From Flavobacteriaceae bacterium (lineage in GTDB: Bacteria > Bacteroidota > Bacteroidia > Flavobacteriales > Flavobacteriaceae): a stretch of 45,618 nucleotides of DNA. This document shows positions 37,267 to 45,618 of the stretch, in pieces. Location of the stretch: assembly GCA_947448525.1 (NCBI GenBank), contig CANFNV010000013.1, positions 1 through 45,618 on the forward strand, written 5' to 3'. The notes under the pieces were generated by a model, which saw only the letters and a program-made list of their open reading frames with translations, did no database searches and had not been told where the DNA came from. Both the position numbers and the translations under genes were made by a program. The first letter of the stretch is position 1. The number at the start of each line of letters is the position of its first letter.

Positions 37267-38490
37267 ATGGTAAATCCAAAAATAGTTATTTCATTACTCT
37301 TTATTTTTTCAATTGCAAATAGTTCGCAAGCTCAAAACAATAATTTAAAAGAAAGTAGTTTTCCAAAAACAATCGCAATTGACGGACAAGTTCTGCAAAA
37401 AAATTTGGAACTAATCACAACTAACGATCTGTATAAAGTGAAAGCTATAACATCAATATTGAAAAAAGCCGACAAATTAGTAGTGGATGGAAAAACCTAT
37501 TCCGTAATGGATAAAAAGCAAGTTCCGCCAAGTGGAGACAAACACGATTATATGAGCACCGGGCCTTACTGGTGGCCAGATCCTTCTAAGCCCGACGGAT
37601 TGCCTTATATAAGAAAAGACGGCCAAAGAAATCCAACATATTATGACATCACCGATTCTCAAGAAATAGATAAAGTAGAAGATGGTGTCTTAACTTTAGC
37701 CCTAGCTTATTATTTTACAAAAGAAAATAAATATGCCGATTTTGCTTCCAAATTATTAAAAGTTTGGTTTCTAGATGCTGCAACAAAACAAAATCCACAT
37801 CTAAATTTTGGGCAAGGAATACCGGGCTTAAACACGGGACGTGGAACAGGAATCATAGAAACTCGAGATTTGTTTCGGGTTTGTGATGCAGCTATATTAA
37901 TTCAAAATACCCAAAATTGGAATGTCAAAGATCATGAAGAACTAAAAAAATGGTTTTCCGAGTATTTAACTTGGATGCTGGAAAGTCCTATTGGGAAAGA
38001 CGAAGCCGATTCCAATAACAACCACGGTACTTTTTATAGCGAACAAGTTATTGCGTTTGCACTCTTTACAAATAGATTGGATGTTGCTTCTAGTGAAATT
38101 GAAATTTTTAAAAATAGAATGGAAAGCCAATTAAAGCCAGACGGAAGTCAGCCATTTGAACTTTCAAGAACAAAGTCCTGGAATTATGTTAATATGAATT
38201 TATATGGCTACTTTTTAATTGCAAAATTGGCAGAAAATAACAATATATCCCTTTGGAATCAGCAAATAACTGAAGGTAAAAATATGAAAAATGCGTTAGA
38301 TTGGATTGTGCCCTATTTAAAAAACGAAAAAAAATGGGAATACGAACAAATTCAAAAAATGGGCTATGAAGAAACCATAAAAATTCTAAAATTGGCAGCC
38401 AAAAAATATTCCAATCCAGAGTATGAAAATTTAGCCAAAAGAATAGATTTAAAAGTTTATAATTCAGACATTATTCAATTAACGAATTAA
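37267..38490 (+). CDS. Polysaccharide lyase, alginate_lyase domain (PL5/PL38-type), second paralogue
   Basis: This 407-residue exported lyase starts at ATG 37267, which opens the signal peptide MVNPKIVISLLFIFSIANSS. The in-frame ATG 37204 would overlap the upstream sulfatase gene and bury that signal. It has the same domain as the gene at 21861: YWWPDPSKPDGLPYIRKDG (101-119), GRGTGIIETR, Asn252-His253 in NNNHGTFYSEQ, and LSRTKSWNYVNMNLYGYF with Arg301 and Tyr307. It has no lipobox, so it is expected in the periplasm, whereas its paralogue is a lipoprotein. It is probably an exolytic or oligosaccharide-acting uronate lyase. Confidence 0.87.
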   Translation: MVNPKIVISLLFIFSIANSSQAQNNNLKESSFPKTIAIDGQVLQKNLELITTNDLYKVKAITSILKKADKLVVDGKTYSVMDKKQVPPSGDKHDYMSTGPYWWPDPSKPDGLPYIRKDGQRNPTYYDITDSQEIDKVEDGVLTLALAYYFTKENKYADFASKLLKVWFLDAATKQNPHLNFGQGIPGLNTGRGTGIIETRDLFRVCDAAILIQNTQNWNVKDHEELKKWFSEYLTWMLESPIGKDEADSNNNHGTFYSEQVIAFALFTNRLDVASSEIEIFKNRMESQLKPDGSQPFELSRTKSWNYVNMNLYGYFLIAKLAENNNISLWNQQITEGKNMKNALDWIVPYLKNEKKWEYEQIQKMGYEETIKILKLAAKKYSNPEYENLAKRIDLKVYNSDIIQLTN

Positions 38491-38508
38491 ATTTTTTAAT
38501 ATACAAAT

Positions 38509-39852
38509 ATGAAAAACACAACAAACCTACTTTTTTTAATAGTATTAGTATGCTTTGGAAATTTATCTGCACAAAAGAAAAAAGAAATTAAAGTTTTCAA
38601 AAAACCAAATATTATCTATATTCTAGCTGATGATTTAGGAATTGGTGATGTCAGTTGTTATGGATCGGATAAAAATAAAACACCAATAATTGATCAACTG
38701 GCCAAAGGAGGTATTCGGTTCAACCATAGTTATACCGCACCATTATGTGGGCCCTCAAGAGCAATGATTCTTACAGGGCGTTATGCATTTAGAACGGGTG
38801 CTGTAAATCAAGATATGGTTGGAAATATTAAACCACAAGATGAGGTGTTAATTCCGTCCGTATTAAAAACAGCAGGGTATGTTACTTCCCTAACCGGAAA
38901 ATGGAGTCAATTTTCTTTAACCCCCGGAGATTTTGGGTTTGATGATTATTTAACTTTTCAAGGAAGTGGCGATTATTGGAGTACTGAGAAAAAAAAATCA
39001 GAAAACTATATTGAAAATGGGGTAAATAAAAAATTAGACAGTCTAACCTACATGCCCGACTTAATGAACAATCACTTAGTAAATTTTTTAACAACCAATA
39101 AAGACAAACCGTTTTTTCTTTATTATTCCATGGTGCATGTTCATGCTTTAATACAGCGAACTCCTGACAGCAAACCTGGTAGTGATTTGTATGAAGACAA
39201 TACAGCATATATGGACAAACTGGTAGGAAAATTATTAAAAACTCTTGATGATTTAAAATTAAGAGAAAATACTTTAATACTATTTATGGGCGATAATGGC
39301 ACTGCAAATCAATATGCTTTTAGAAGTACTATTGGAGGTAAAACACTATCAGGTAAAAAAGGTACCATGCTAGAATGTGGTAGTTTAGTGCCTACTATTG
39401 CCAATTGGCCTGGAGTTATTGAGGAAAATAAAGTAAACAATAATTTAATAGATTCTAGTGACCTACTGCCAACATTTGCCGATTTAGCAGGCGCAAAACT
39501 ACCTGCCAAAAAAGTTTTAGATGGACGTAGTTTTTTACCGCAATTAATGGGCAAAAAAGGAAATCCTAGAGAATGGATCTTTACTGAACTTGGAAATAAA
39601 TGGTACGTTCGAGAAGCAAAATGGAAATTAAATCGAGAAGGAGAACTTTTTGATATGAGCAATGCGCCATTTGAAGAAAAATTAGTTACCGATTTAGAAT
39701 CTAATAAAGAAGCCGCAGAAGCACATAATAGACTACAAAAAGTGCTACAAGAATTAAGTCCTGAAAAAGGTATTTTAGATAATGCCGGAGGAAGCGGAAG
39801 ACATGCTAGTAATGTAAATAAGAAAAAAGATAAGGTGAAAGAAGATGAATAA
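38509..39852 (+). CDS. Arylsulfatase-type S1 sulfatase
   Basis: This 447-residue exported sulfatase has a signal peptide ending near LSAQ, metal site YILADDLGIGDVSCYG, formylglycine Cys80 in APLCGPSRAM, LTGKWS, MVHVHAL and LFMGDNGTANQYAF. It ends in a lysine-rich tail (NKKKDKVKEDE). It belongs to a third S1 subgroup, different from the other four sulfatases. It is the last gene of the operon before an A+T-rich hairpin. The substrate position is unknown. Confidence 0.92.
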   Translation: MKNTTNLLFLIVLVCFGNLSAQKKKEIKVFKKPNIIYILADDLGIGDVSCYGSDKNKTPIIDQLAKGGIRFNHSYTAPLCGPSRAMILTGRYAFRTGAVNQDMVGNIKPQDEVLIPSVLKTAGYVTSLTGKWSQFSLTPGDFGFDDYLTFQGSGDYWSTEKKKSENYIENGVNKKLDSLTYMPDLMNNHLVNFLTTNKDKPFFLYYSMVHVHALIQRTPDSKPGSDLYEDNTAYMDKLVGKLLKTLDDLKLRENTLILFMGDNGTANQYAFRSTIGGKTLSGKKGTMLECGSLVPTIANWPGVIEENKVNNNLIDSSDLLPTFADLAGAKLPAKKVLDGRSFLPQLMGKKGNPREWIFTELGNKWYVREAKWKLNREGELFDMSNAPFEEKLVTDLESNKEAAEAHNRLQKVLQELSPEKGILDNAGGSGRHASNVNKKKDKVKEDE

Positions 39853-39927
39853 TATAAATTTTACTTAGAATTTTATTACTATTTTGTTAAATTGTTTCTT
39901 ATGAATAAAAGAATAATTTTTAAATAA

Positions 39928-39963
39928 TAAATAACTATAAATGTCTTATTTATAGTTATTTAA
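39928..39963 (+). terminator. A+T-rich hairpin, likely end of the depolymerisation operon
   Basis: A 13-bp perfect stem AAATAACTATAAA / TTTATAGTTATTT encloses a 7-nt loop and is followed by T-rich sequence. It lies 76 nt after the last sulfatase stop codon. The stem is nearly all A-T, so it is weaker than the other terminators. The rest of the gap 39853-40159 holds only the SusC promoter region and no gene. Confidence 0.55.
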
Positions 39964-40015
39964 TTAATTTATTAGATGGAATTTGATTATTTTTCTTATT
40001 TGATGAATAAGTAAT

Positions 40016-40071
40016 TGTACAATTTTTACCCTAATAACGGATTTCCTCACATTAAATATACTTTATTTTTA
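40016..40071 (+). promoter_or_regulatory. Promoter C with shared CCC-N7-GGA element, susCD
   Basis: TGTACAATTTT followed by ACCC (CCC at 40029-40031), N7 and GGATTT (GGA at 40039-40041) lies 30 nt before the end of a TATTTTTA box (40064-40071). The left part TGTACAATTTT is also present at the same offset in element A upstream of the T9SS gene. It would give susC its own start with a leader of about 80 nt. Confidence 0.55.
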
Positions 40072-40159
40072 CCCCTTATTAATTATTTATTTACTTTAAT
40101 AAATATTTATTAGGTTCTGAAATACTATTGACCAAAAAACCAAATCAATTTTTTAAATT

Positions 40160-43100
40160 ATGAAAAAAACATTTCTATTGGTTCTATTAATTTTTACTTC
40201 AATTATTAATGCGCAAACCGATAAATTAAAAATTACAGGAAAAGTAACAGATATACAAGGAAAACCAATTCCAGGTGTTACAGTAACTTTTGAATCAAGC
40301 AATACATCAACCGACTTAGATGGAACCTATTCAATCTCAGTTAAAAATTCAAAATCTATTTTGCGGTTTACTTATATAGGTTATGCACCACAAATTGTAG
40401 TCGTAGGAAAAAATAAAGCAATAGATATTACATTATCGGAATCCAAAACTGAACTTGATGATGTTGTTGTCATTGGATATGGTACCCAAAAGAAATCCAA
40501 TGTAACAGGTTCTATTTCTAAATACACTAATGATAAACTAGATGACGCACCTGTTTCTAGATTAGATCAAGCATTACAAGGTAAAATTGCCGGAGTTCAA
40601 ATTCAAAATATATCTTCTGAAGCTGGTGCAGACACTAAAATTACTATTCGCGGAATAAGTTCTATTAATGCTGGTGCTGATCCATTAGTGGTTGTGGACG
40701 GGCAACCAATTCCAGATGGTCTCGCCTCTATTAATATGGCCGATGTAGCTTCAGTTGAAGTATTAAAAGATGCTGCTTCTGCTGCTATATATGGTTCTAG
40801 AGGAGCAAGTGGCGTTATATTAATCACAACTAAAAGTGGTAAAGCTGATAAAGCAAAATTTACATTTAAAGTTACTACAGGTGTGAAAATGGATTATAAA
40901 CGATATAATCTACTTTCTACTTCTGAATATACCCAACTTTTGTTTAAAGAGCAAGCTATACGAAATACTGACCCTGCTATTCAAGCGGAAGGAGTTTCAA
41001 ATCCGAATGCATTAAATATGTACTATCAAGGGAGTGGAACTAAAATAAATAACTTAATTGCTGCCTACATCATAGAACAAACCATGTTGGGAGGAAAAGG
41101 GTATAATTACCAAGATGAAGTGTTGCGTACAGCTAATTATAGAAATATTCAATTAAGCGCTACTGGTGGAACTAAAAGTATGAAATATTTTGTTTCTGGA
41201 GGATATCAAACCGACGAAGGAATTATGTTGAAGAGTAATTTTGACAAATTAAATTTTAGAACTAAATTGGATTTAGATTTGAGTAAAAGAGTAAAATTAA
41301 GTGTTAACTTAAATCCATCTTTTCAAAGCAAAGATTCACCATCTGAAAACTTAACAAATTTCTGGCGTTATCCAAGTTGGTTGCCGGCATATCATAACAA
41401 TTTGACTGCTGCTTTCGTAAATCAAATACCTCAATGGGGAGCAATACAAGCAGGTGATTTTGCACAGCCAAGGCACTTTCTTGGGTTAAATTATTTTCCA
41501 ACTTATCCTGACGGATCGCAACTATTAATGCCTGATGGTAATCCTTATTGGTTAATTGGTGGTGCTCAAACTAATTCGATTACTGGTGGAAATCCATTTA
41601 ATTCGTCTCAAAATAACCCAATGTCTTCCTTGTTAATGCATGATATTAATGCAAAATCCTATGGCTTACAAAGTGGGGCAACCTTAACTATTAATTTATT
41701 ACCAGGATTAGATTTCAAAACAATGAATACTTTTTATTTGAAGTATGATACTAAAAATAATTGGTCCGATAAAAATGCTGATGCTGATGGCATGTTAAGT
41801 AAAGGGGTTTATTCGTATAATTCTTACATCGATTTATTATCTGAAAATACTTTAAATTATAAAAAAGAATTTGACAATCATTCATTGGACATTGTGGCTG
41901 GATACACAATACAAAAAACCAAAACTGAAACTAGTCAAACTACTGGACTTGGTTACCCAAGTAACGATATTAATACTTTAAATAATGCATTATATATTGA
42001 TAAATCTGGAACCTATGGTTTTAAAAATCAAATAGGATTAATGTCTTATTTAGGGAGGGTAAATTATGCTTTTAAAAATAAATATTTAGTATCTGCTAGT
42101 TACCGTGCCGATGGAAGTTCTTATTTTGGACCTGGTCGCAAATGGGGTTCTTTTCCTGCTGCTTCTATAGGATGGGCTGCTAAAAAAGAATCTTTCTTAA
42201 GTAAAGTAGATTGGTTAAGCAAATTGACGTTCAGATCTAGTTATGGAGTTTCAGGAAACAACCGCATATTAAATTATGGTTTCCAAAACTTACTTTATAG
42301 CGCTAATTATACATTTGGCCCTGGTACTGGTTCTCAATCTTCTGGTCAAGCTCAAACTTCTACAATTACTTCTAACAGTGATATTACTTGGGAAAGCACG
42401 TATCAAACTAATTTTGGATTGGATTTTTCTATACTTAAAAACCGAGTTAATTTAACTGTTGATGTATATAGATCATTGACAGATAAATTATTATTGCAGC
42501 AAGCCCAAATGGCTTTTTCTGGTGTGCCTTTGGCATGGAATAATATTGGAAGTCTTTATAATAAAGGTTTTGAAATTGAATTATCTTCTACTAATATTAA
42601 AACAAATTCTTTTAAATGGACTACATCTGCTAATTTATCGCATACTGAAAATAAAATTAGAGAATTAGGAAACGAAGCTTATTTGCTAAATTATGGTGAA
42701 AGAAATGAAATATATAAGAGCATAGTAGGAGGTCCACTAATTCAATATTTTGGATATAAAACAAATGGAATTTGGACTTCTCAAGCTGAAATTAATGCCT
42801 CTGGATTAACTTCAAATCTTCCATCAGCCTTAAGACCTGGAGGGTTAAAATTGGTTGATGTTAATGGTGATGGTGTTTTAGATACAAACGATAGAACAAT
42901 AATAGGTAATCCATATCCTGATTTCACTTGGGGATTAACAAATACATTTACTTATAAGGCACTTGATTTTAGCTTTACTTGGCAAGGGGTTCAGGGAGGC
43001 AAATTAATAAATGGAGATGCTAACTATAGCGAAACAAGATCTAGAAACGTAAGTTATAACTCAAACCGTTGGTTAAGTCCGCAAAACCCTGGAGATGGAA

Positions 43101-43420
43101 AAACGCCTTATGAGGATATTGGTTTCAACTGGATGCTTACCGATTATGTAGTTGAGGATGCTTCCTATTTCTCTCTAAGAGATGTTAGTTTTGGATATAA
43201 ATTACCGGAAAAATTTGCGAAACAAATTGGATTGTCTTCTTTACGATTATATACCACTGCTCAAAACGTATATTTCCATTTTGCAAGTGGTTACAGAGGG
43301 ATAAACCCTGAAGGAAGAGCAACATCAGGACCTTATTCATCTGCCCTTATTGGTGGATACCAAAGAGGAAGTTTCCCAATGGTTAAATCATTTGCATTTG
43401 GAGTTGATATTAATTTTTAA
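40160..43420 (+). CDS. susC: SusC-family TonB-dependent outer-membrane glycan transporter
   Basis: This 1086-residue outer-membrane receptor has a signal peptide (ending NAQ), a carboxypeptidase-regulatory-like domain (about 24-95), the conserved DDVVVIGYGTQKK segment near the TonB box and plug start, a plug domain with ITIRGISSINAG and LVVVDGQPIPDG, VLKDAASAAIYGSRGASGVI, and a 22-strand barrel ending in a terminal aromatic residue (FGVDINF). It works with the SusD lipoprotein 9 nt downstream to import oligosaccharides using TonB energy. Length is normal for the family. Confidence 0.97.
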   Translation: MKKTFLLVLLIFTSIINAQTDKLKITGKVTDIQGKPIPGVTVTFESSNTSTDLDGTYSISVKNSKSILRFTYIGYAPQIVVVGKNKAIDITLSESKTELDDVVVIGYGTQKKSNVTGSISKYTNDKLDDAPVSRLDQALQGKIAGVQIQNISSEAGADTKITIRGISSINAGADPLVVVDGQPIPDGLASINMADVASVEVLKDAASAAIYGSRGASGVILITTKSGKADKAKFTFKVTTGVKMDYKRYNLLSTSEYTQLLFKEQAIRNTDPAIQAEGVSNPNALNMYYQGSGTKINNLIAAYIIEQTMLGGKGYNYQDEVLRTANYRNIQLSATGGTKSMKYFVSGGYQTDEGIMLKSNFDKLNFRTKLDLDLSKRVKLSVNLNPSFQSKDSPSENLTNFWRYPSWLPAYHNNLTAAFVNQIPQWGAIQAGDFAQPRHFLGLNYFPTYPDGSQLLMPDGNPYWLIGGAQTNSITGGNPFNSSQNNPMSSLLMHDINAKSYGLQSGATLTINLLPGLDFKTMNTFYLKYDTKNNWSDKNADADGMLSKGVYSYNSYIDLLSENTLNYKKEFDNHSLDIVAGYTIQKTKTETSQTTGLGYPSNDINTLNNALYIDKSGTYGFKNQIGLMSYLGRVNYAFKNKYLVSASYRADGSSYFGPGRKWGSFPAASIGWAAKKESFLSKVDWLSKLTFRSSYGVSGNNRILNYGFQNLLYSANYTFGPGTGSQSSGQAQTSTITSNSDITWESTYQTNFGLDFSILKNRVNLTVDVYRSLTDKLLLQQAQMAFSGVPLAWNNIGSLYNKGFEIELSSTNIKTNSFKWTTSANLSHTENKIRELGNEAYLLNYGERNEIYKSIVGGPLIQYFGYKTNGIWTSQAEINASGLTSNLPSALRPGGLKLVDVNGDGVLDTNDRTIIGNPYPDFTWGLTNTFTYKALDFSFTWQGVQGGKLINGDANYSETRSRNVSYNSNRWLSPQNPGDGKTPYEDIGFNWMLTDYVVEDASYFSLRDVSFGYKLPEKFAKQIGLSSLRLYTTAQNVYFHFASGYRGINPEGRATSGPYSSALIGGYQRGSFPMVKSFAFGVDINF

Positions 43421-43429
43421 TCTATAATC

Positions 43430-45040
43430 ATGAAAAATTTAGTAAAATATTTTAGTGTTTTTATTGTGTTTATAACTTTTGGTTGTACAGATGTTATTGA
43501 TTTAAAATCAGAATCTAATATTAGTGTAGAAAATTTTTATGCTAATTATACTGACCTTCAAGTAGGGTTGACAAGTTGTTATAAAGGAATGCAAGCGCCT
43601 TTGTCTGAAGAATGGTCTATGACAGAACTTCGAAGTGATAATACAGTTGAAAATTCGGGCACTAGTACTTCAACAGTTAAGCATGATTTAACTTATTTAG
43701 ATCAGTTTTATCCTCCTGCTACGCACCAAGGTGTTTACAATTATTGGCTTAAAACGTATAATAATATTCGAAATACTAATATTGTTATGAATGCGGCTGG
43801 AGCTAATTATAATGAATCTAATGGAACTATAGAATATGCTCCTGTAACTATACCAGTAACTTTACCGCAATGTAAAAGTATTGCTGCTGAAGCATCTTTT
43901 ATTAGAGCCTATCACTACTTTAATTTAGTACGTCTTTTTGGAGGAGTCTTTTTAATTCATGAGCCTATCACTCCGGAACAAGCTAAACAAATAAACCGTA
44001 CATCGGTAACTGCTATGTATAATCTTATTGAAGCAGATTTGAAAAACGCTATTACTAATGGTATAAGCTCTTCTTATTCTGGAAATTCTTCCGATTTAGG
44101 ACATGCAAATAAATGGGCGGCTGAGGCATTATTAGCTAAAGTTTATTTAACTTTAAATAGAAAAGCAGAGGCATCAGTATTACTTCAAGATGTAATTAAT
44201 AATTCAGGATACAGTCTTCAATCTACATATGCAAATGTGTTTTCTGTTAACAACGAGATGAATTCAGAAATTCTTTTTGCAGTTCGTTTTAAAGGGGGTG
44301 GTTTAGGAATGGGAAATCCATTGCCAAATAATTTTGCCCCTGTAAATAGTGGAAATGCAATTATTAATGGTGATGGAGACGGCTATAATTCTCCTGCATT
44401 AGAAATAATAAAAACTTCATCCTCTTATACTAATTATATTGACCCATCTGCAGCTAGATTCGCTACTAATATTAGCTCTTTTACTAAAGGAAATGCTGCA
44501 ACATCTTATTTTGTAAATAAATACATGTCACCAACTATAATTGCTTATGATGCCGAAAGTGATTGGCCGGTATTACGTTATGCAGATGTACTATTAATGA
44601 AGGCTGAAGCAGATGGAAACGTAGCTTCAAGTTTAACTTATATTAATCAAGTTCGTGTAAGAGCAGGATTAGCTGCTCTTACTTCAATATCTGTGAGCAC
44701 AACTGCAAATTTTGAAAAAGCATTAGCATCAGAAAGAAGATGGGAATTTGCCTTTGAGAACCAACGATGGTTTGATATCATGCGCTTTACTACCACTACG
44801 ACCACTATGTCGCCTGCTACAGATCAATTTCCAAATCTAAAAATTCAAGGAGCAGAATATGTTATGAAAAAACATCTTAATAACATGTGGTCTAAAGTAT
44901 ATTCTGGATTTACAGTATTGCCTATTTCGCTTACTCAATTACTATCCAATGCAAATCCGGATCGTTTCTTATTGCCAATTCCACAATATGAAATTGACAC
45001 CAATTCGTTTATAACAATTCAACAGAATCCTAGTTATTAA
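43430..45040 (+). CDS. susD: SusD/RagB-family surface glycan-binding lipoprotein
   Basis: This 536-residue lipoprotein has lipobox FGC with Cys19 followed by TDVIDL. The alpha-helical TPR-like SusD fold is marked by AEASFIRAYHYFNLVRLFGG, WAAEALLAKVYLTLNR, WPVLRYADVLLMKAEA and ERRWEFAFENQRWFDIMRF. The C-terminus (FLLPIPQYEIDTN) is typical. It pairs with the preceding SusC as the lid of the importer and binds the target glycan at the cell surface. It is the only SusCD pair in the window. Confidence 0.97.
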   Translation: MKNLVKYFSVFIVFITFGCTDVIDLKSESNISVENFYANYTDLQVGLTSCYKGMQAPLSEEWSMTELRSDNTVENSGTSTSTVKHDLTYLDQFYPPATHQGVYNYWLKTYNNIRNTNIVMNAAGANYNESNGTIEYAPVTIPVTLPQCKSIAAEASFIRAYHYFNLVRLFGGVFLIHEPITPEQAKQINRTSVTAMYNLIEADLKNAITNGISSSYSGNSSDLGHANKWAAEALLAKVYLTLNRKAEASVLLQDVINNSGYSLQSTYANVFSVNNEMNSEILFAVRFKGGGLGMGNPLPNNFAPVNSGNAIINGDGDGYNSPALEIIKTSSSYTNYIDPSAARFATNISSFTKGNAATSYFVNKYMSPTIIAYDAESDWPVLRYADVLLMKAEADGNVASSLTYINQVRVRAGLAALTSISVSTTANFEKALASERRWEFAFENQRWFDIMRFTTTTTTMSPATDQFPNLKIQGAEYVMKKHLNNMWSKVYSGFTVLPISLTQLLSNANPDRFLLPIPQYEIDTNSFITIQQNPSY

Positions 45041-45047
45041 TAAATTA

Positions 45048-45082
45048 AAAACAGTGTATAAAATTTATACACTGTTTTTTTT
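45048..45082 (+). terminator. Terminator after susD
   Basis: A long inverted repeat, AAAACAGTGTATAAA against TTTATACACTGTTTT, has a very small loop and is followed by a T-run. It lies 8 nt after the susD stop codon and ends just where a -7-like box for kduI begins. Confidence 0.85.
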
Positions 45083-45089
45083 AATTTTG
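45082..45089 (+). promoter_or_regulatory. Candidate -7 box (TAnnTTTG) for kduI
   Basis: TAATTTTG matches the Bacteroidota -7 consensus and lies 20 nt before the kduI ATG. The usual -33 TTG is not evident, since that position falls inside the terminator stem, and no CCC-N7-GGA element is present here. Confidence 0.35.
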
Positions 45090-45109
45090 AAACATAAAAA
45101 AATACTACA

Positions 45110-45618
45110 ATGTCTGCATCCTACCAAACAAGATATGCTTCTAGCCCAAAAGCGGTAAAGCAATATGACACCCAACAATTAAGAGAGGAATTCTTAATTG
45201 ATAATCTAATGCAATTAGGGAAAGTGAATTTAACTTACTCTCACTACGATAGATATATTGCAGGTTCTGCAGTACCTTTAGAGCCTCTCACTTTAGAAAC
45301 TATAGACCCGTTAAAATCTTCTTACTTTCTTGAAAGAAGAGAATTAGGAATTATTAATGTTGGCGGAAATGGTTCTGTGTTTGCAGATGGAATGACTTAT
45401 GAATTAGGGTTTAAAGATTCTTTATATCTAGGTTGTGGTAATAAAGAGGTTATTTTTAATAGTGAAGATCCATCTAATCCAGCATTGTTTTATTTGAATT
45501 CTGCTCCTGCACATACTAATTATCCAAATAAAAAAGTTAGTCTTGCTGAGGCAAATAAATTACAGTTAGGTTCAATGGAAACTGCTAATCACAGAACGGT
45601 TAACCAAATGATTATTGG
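45110..45618 (+). CDS. kduI: 5-keto-4-deoxyuronate isomerase, 5' part (cut by window end)
   Basis: The first 169 codons are open to the window edge. KduI isomerises 5-keto-4-deoxyuronate, formed from unsaturated uronate released by lyases and GH88, to 2,5-diketo-3-deoxygluconate on the way to KDG. Recognisable N-terminal segments are the ASSPKAVKQYDTQQLREEFL block, YSHYDRYIAGSAVP, FLERRELGIINVGG and SLYLGCGNKEVIF, ending in GSMETANHRTVNQMI. The zinc-binding His/Glu residues of the family lie further on and are outside the window. The gene follows its own candidate promoter after the susD terminator. A kduD gene may lie downstream. Confidence 0.93.
   Translation, partial: MSASYQTRYASSPKAVKQYDTQQLREEFLIDNLMQLGKVNLTYSHYDRYIAGSAVPLEPLTLETIDPLKSSYFLERRELGIINVGGNGSVFADGMTYELGFKDSLYLGCGNKEVIFNSEDPSNPALFYLNSAPAHTNYPNKKVSLAEANKLQLGSMETANHRTVNQMII

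Overview
The window is strongly A+T-rich. It carries SusC/SusD proteins, a hybrid two-component regulator, C-terminal domains of the type IX secretion system (T9SS) and TAnnTTTG-like promoter elements. Together these point to a member of the Flavobacteriaceae (Bacteroidota), probably a polysaccharide degrader. All convincing genes are on the + strand and nearly the whole window is one polysaccharide utilization locus (PUL). No tRNA, rRNA, CRISPR array, insertion sequence or phage gene was seen.

Layout: (1) 1-4850, the terminator of an unseen upstream gene, then a single 1527-residue T9SS-exported multidomain protein with five near-identical 81-nt internal repeats, then a terminator. (2) 4908-12090, a seven-gene cytoplasmic uronate operon: KDG kinase, YhcH-family protein, KDPG aldolase, fructuronate reductase-type SDR, mannonate dehydratase, glucuronate isomerase and an MFS hexuronate transporter, closed by a terminator. 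(3) 12133-17988, an exported beta-helix protein and a 1367-residue hybrid two-component system (HTCS). (4) 18022-39963, a 15-gene depolymerisation operon of about 21.6 kb: GH88, GH2, two alginate_lyase-domain (PL5/PL38-type) lyases, two PL6 lyases, an unclassified beta-helix protein, five sulfatases, an exported formylglycine-generating enzyme homologue, a bicupin and a DUF1961 (YesU-like) protein. (5) 40016-45082, a SusC/SusD pair with its own promoter and terminator. (6) The 5' part of kduI, cut by the window end.

How the parts fit: surface enzymes (T9SS cargo and a lipoprotein lyase) would cut an acidic sulfated glycan, SusCD would import the oligosaccharides, and periplasmic sulfatases, lyases, GH88 and GH2 would reduce them to glucuronate and 4,5-unsaturated uronate. 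Glucuronate would pass through UxaC/UxuB/UxuA and unsaturated uronate through KduI (plus KduD, not in the window) to KDG, then KdgK and Eda to pyruvate and glyceraldehyde 3-phosphate. No fucosidase, rhamnosidase, mannosidase or hexosaminidase is present, so the enzyme set reads as directed at a sulfated, uronate-rich polymer whose identity cannot be read from sequence.

The most interesting unexplained signals are: a shared promoter element (CCC-N6/7-GGA followed about 30 nt later by a -7-like box) in front of four transcription units, including the isolated giant T9SS gene; two divergent beta-helix proteins sharing a histidine-containing C-terminal motif that may represent an uncharacterised lyase family; and a sulfatase-maturation enzyme that appears to be exported with its clients.
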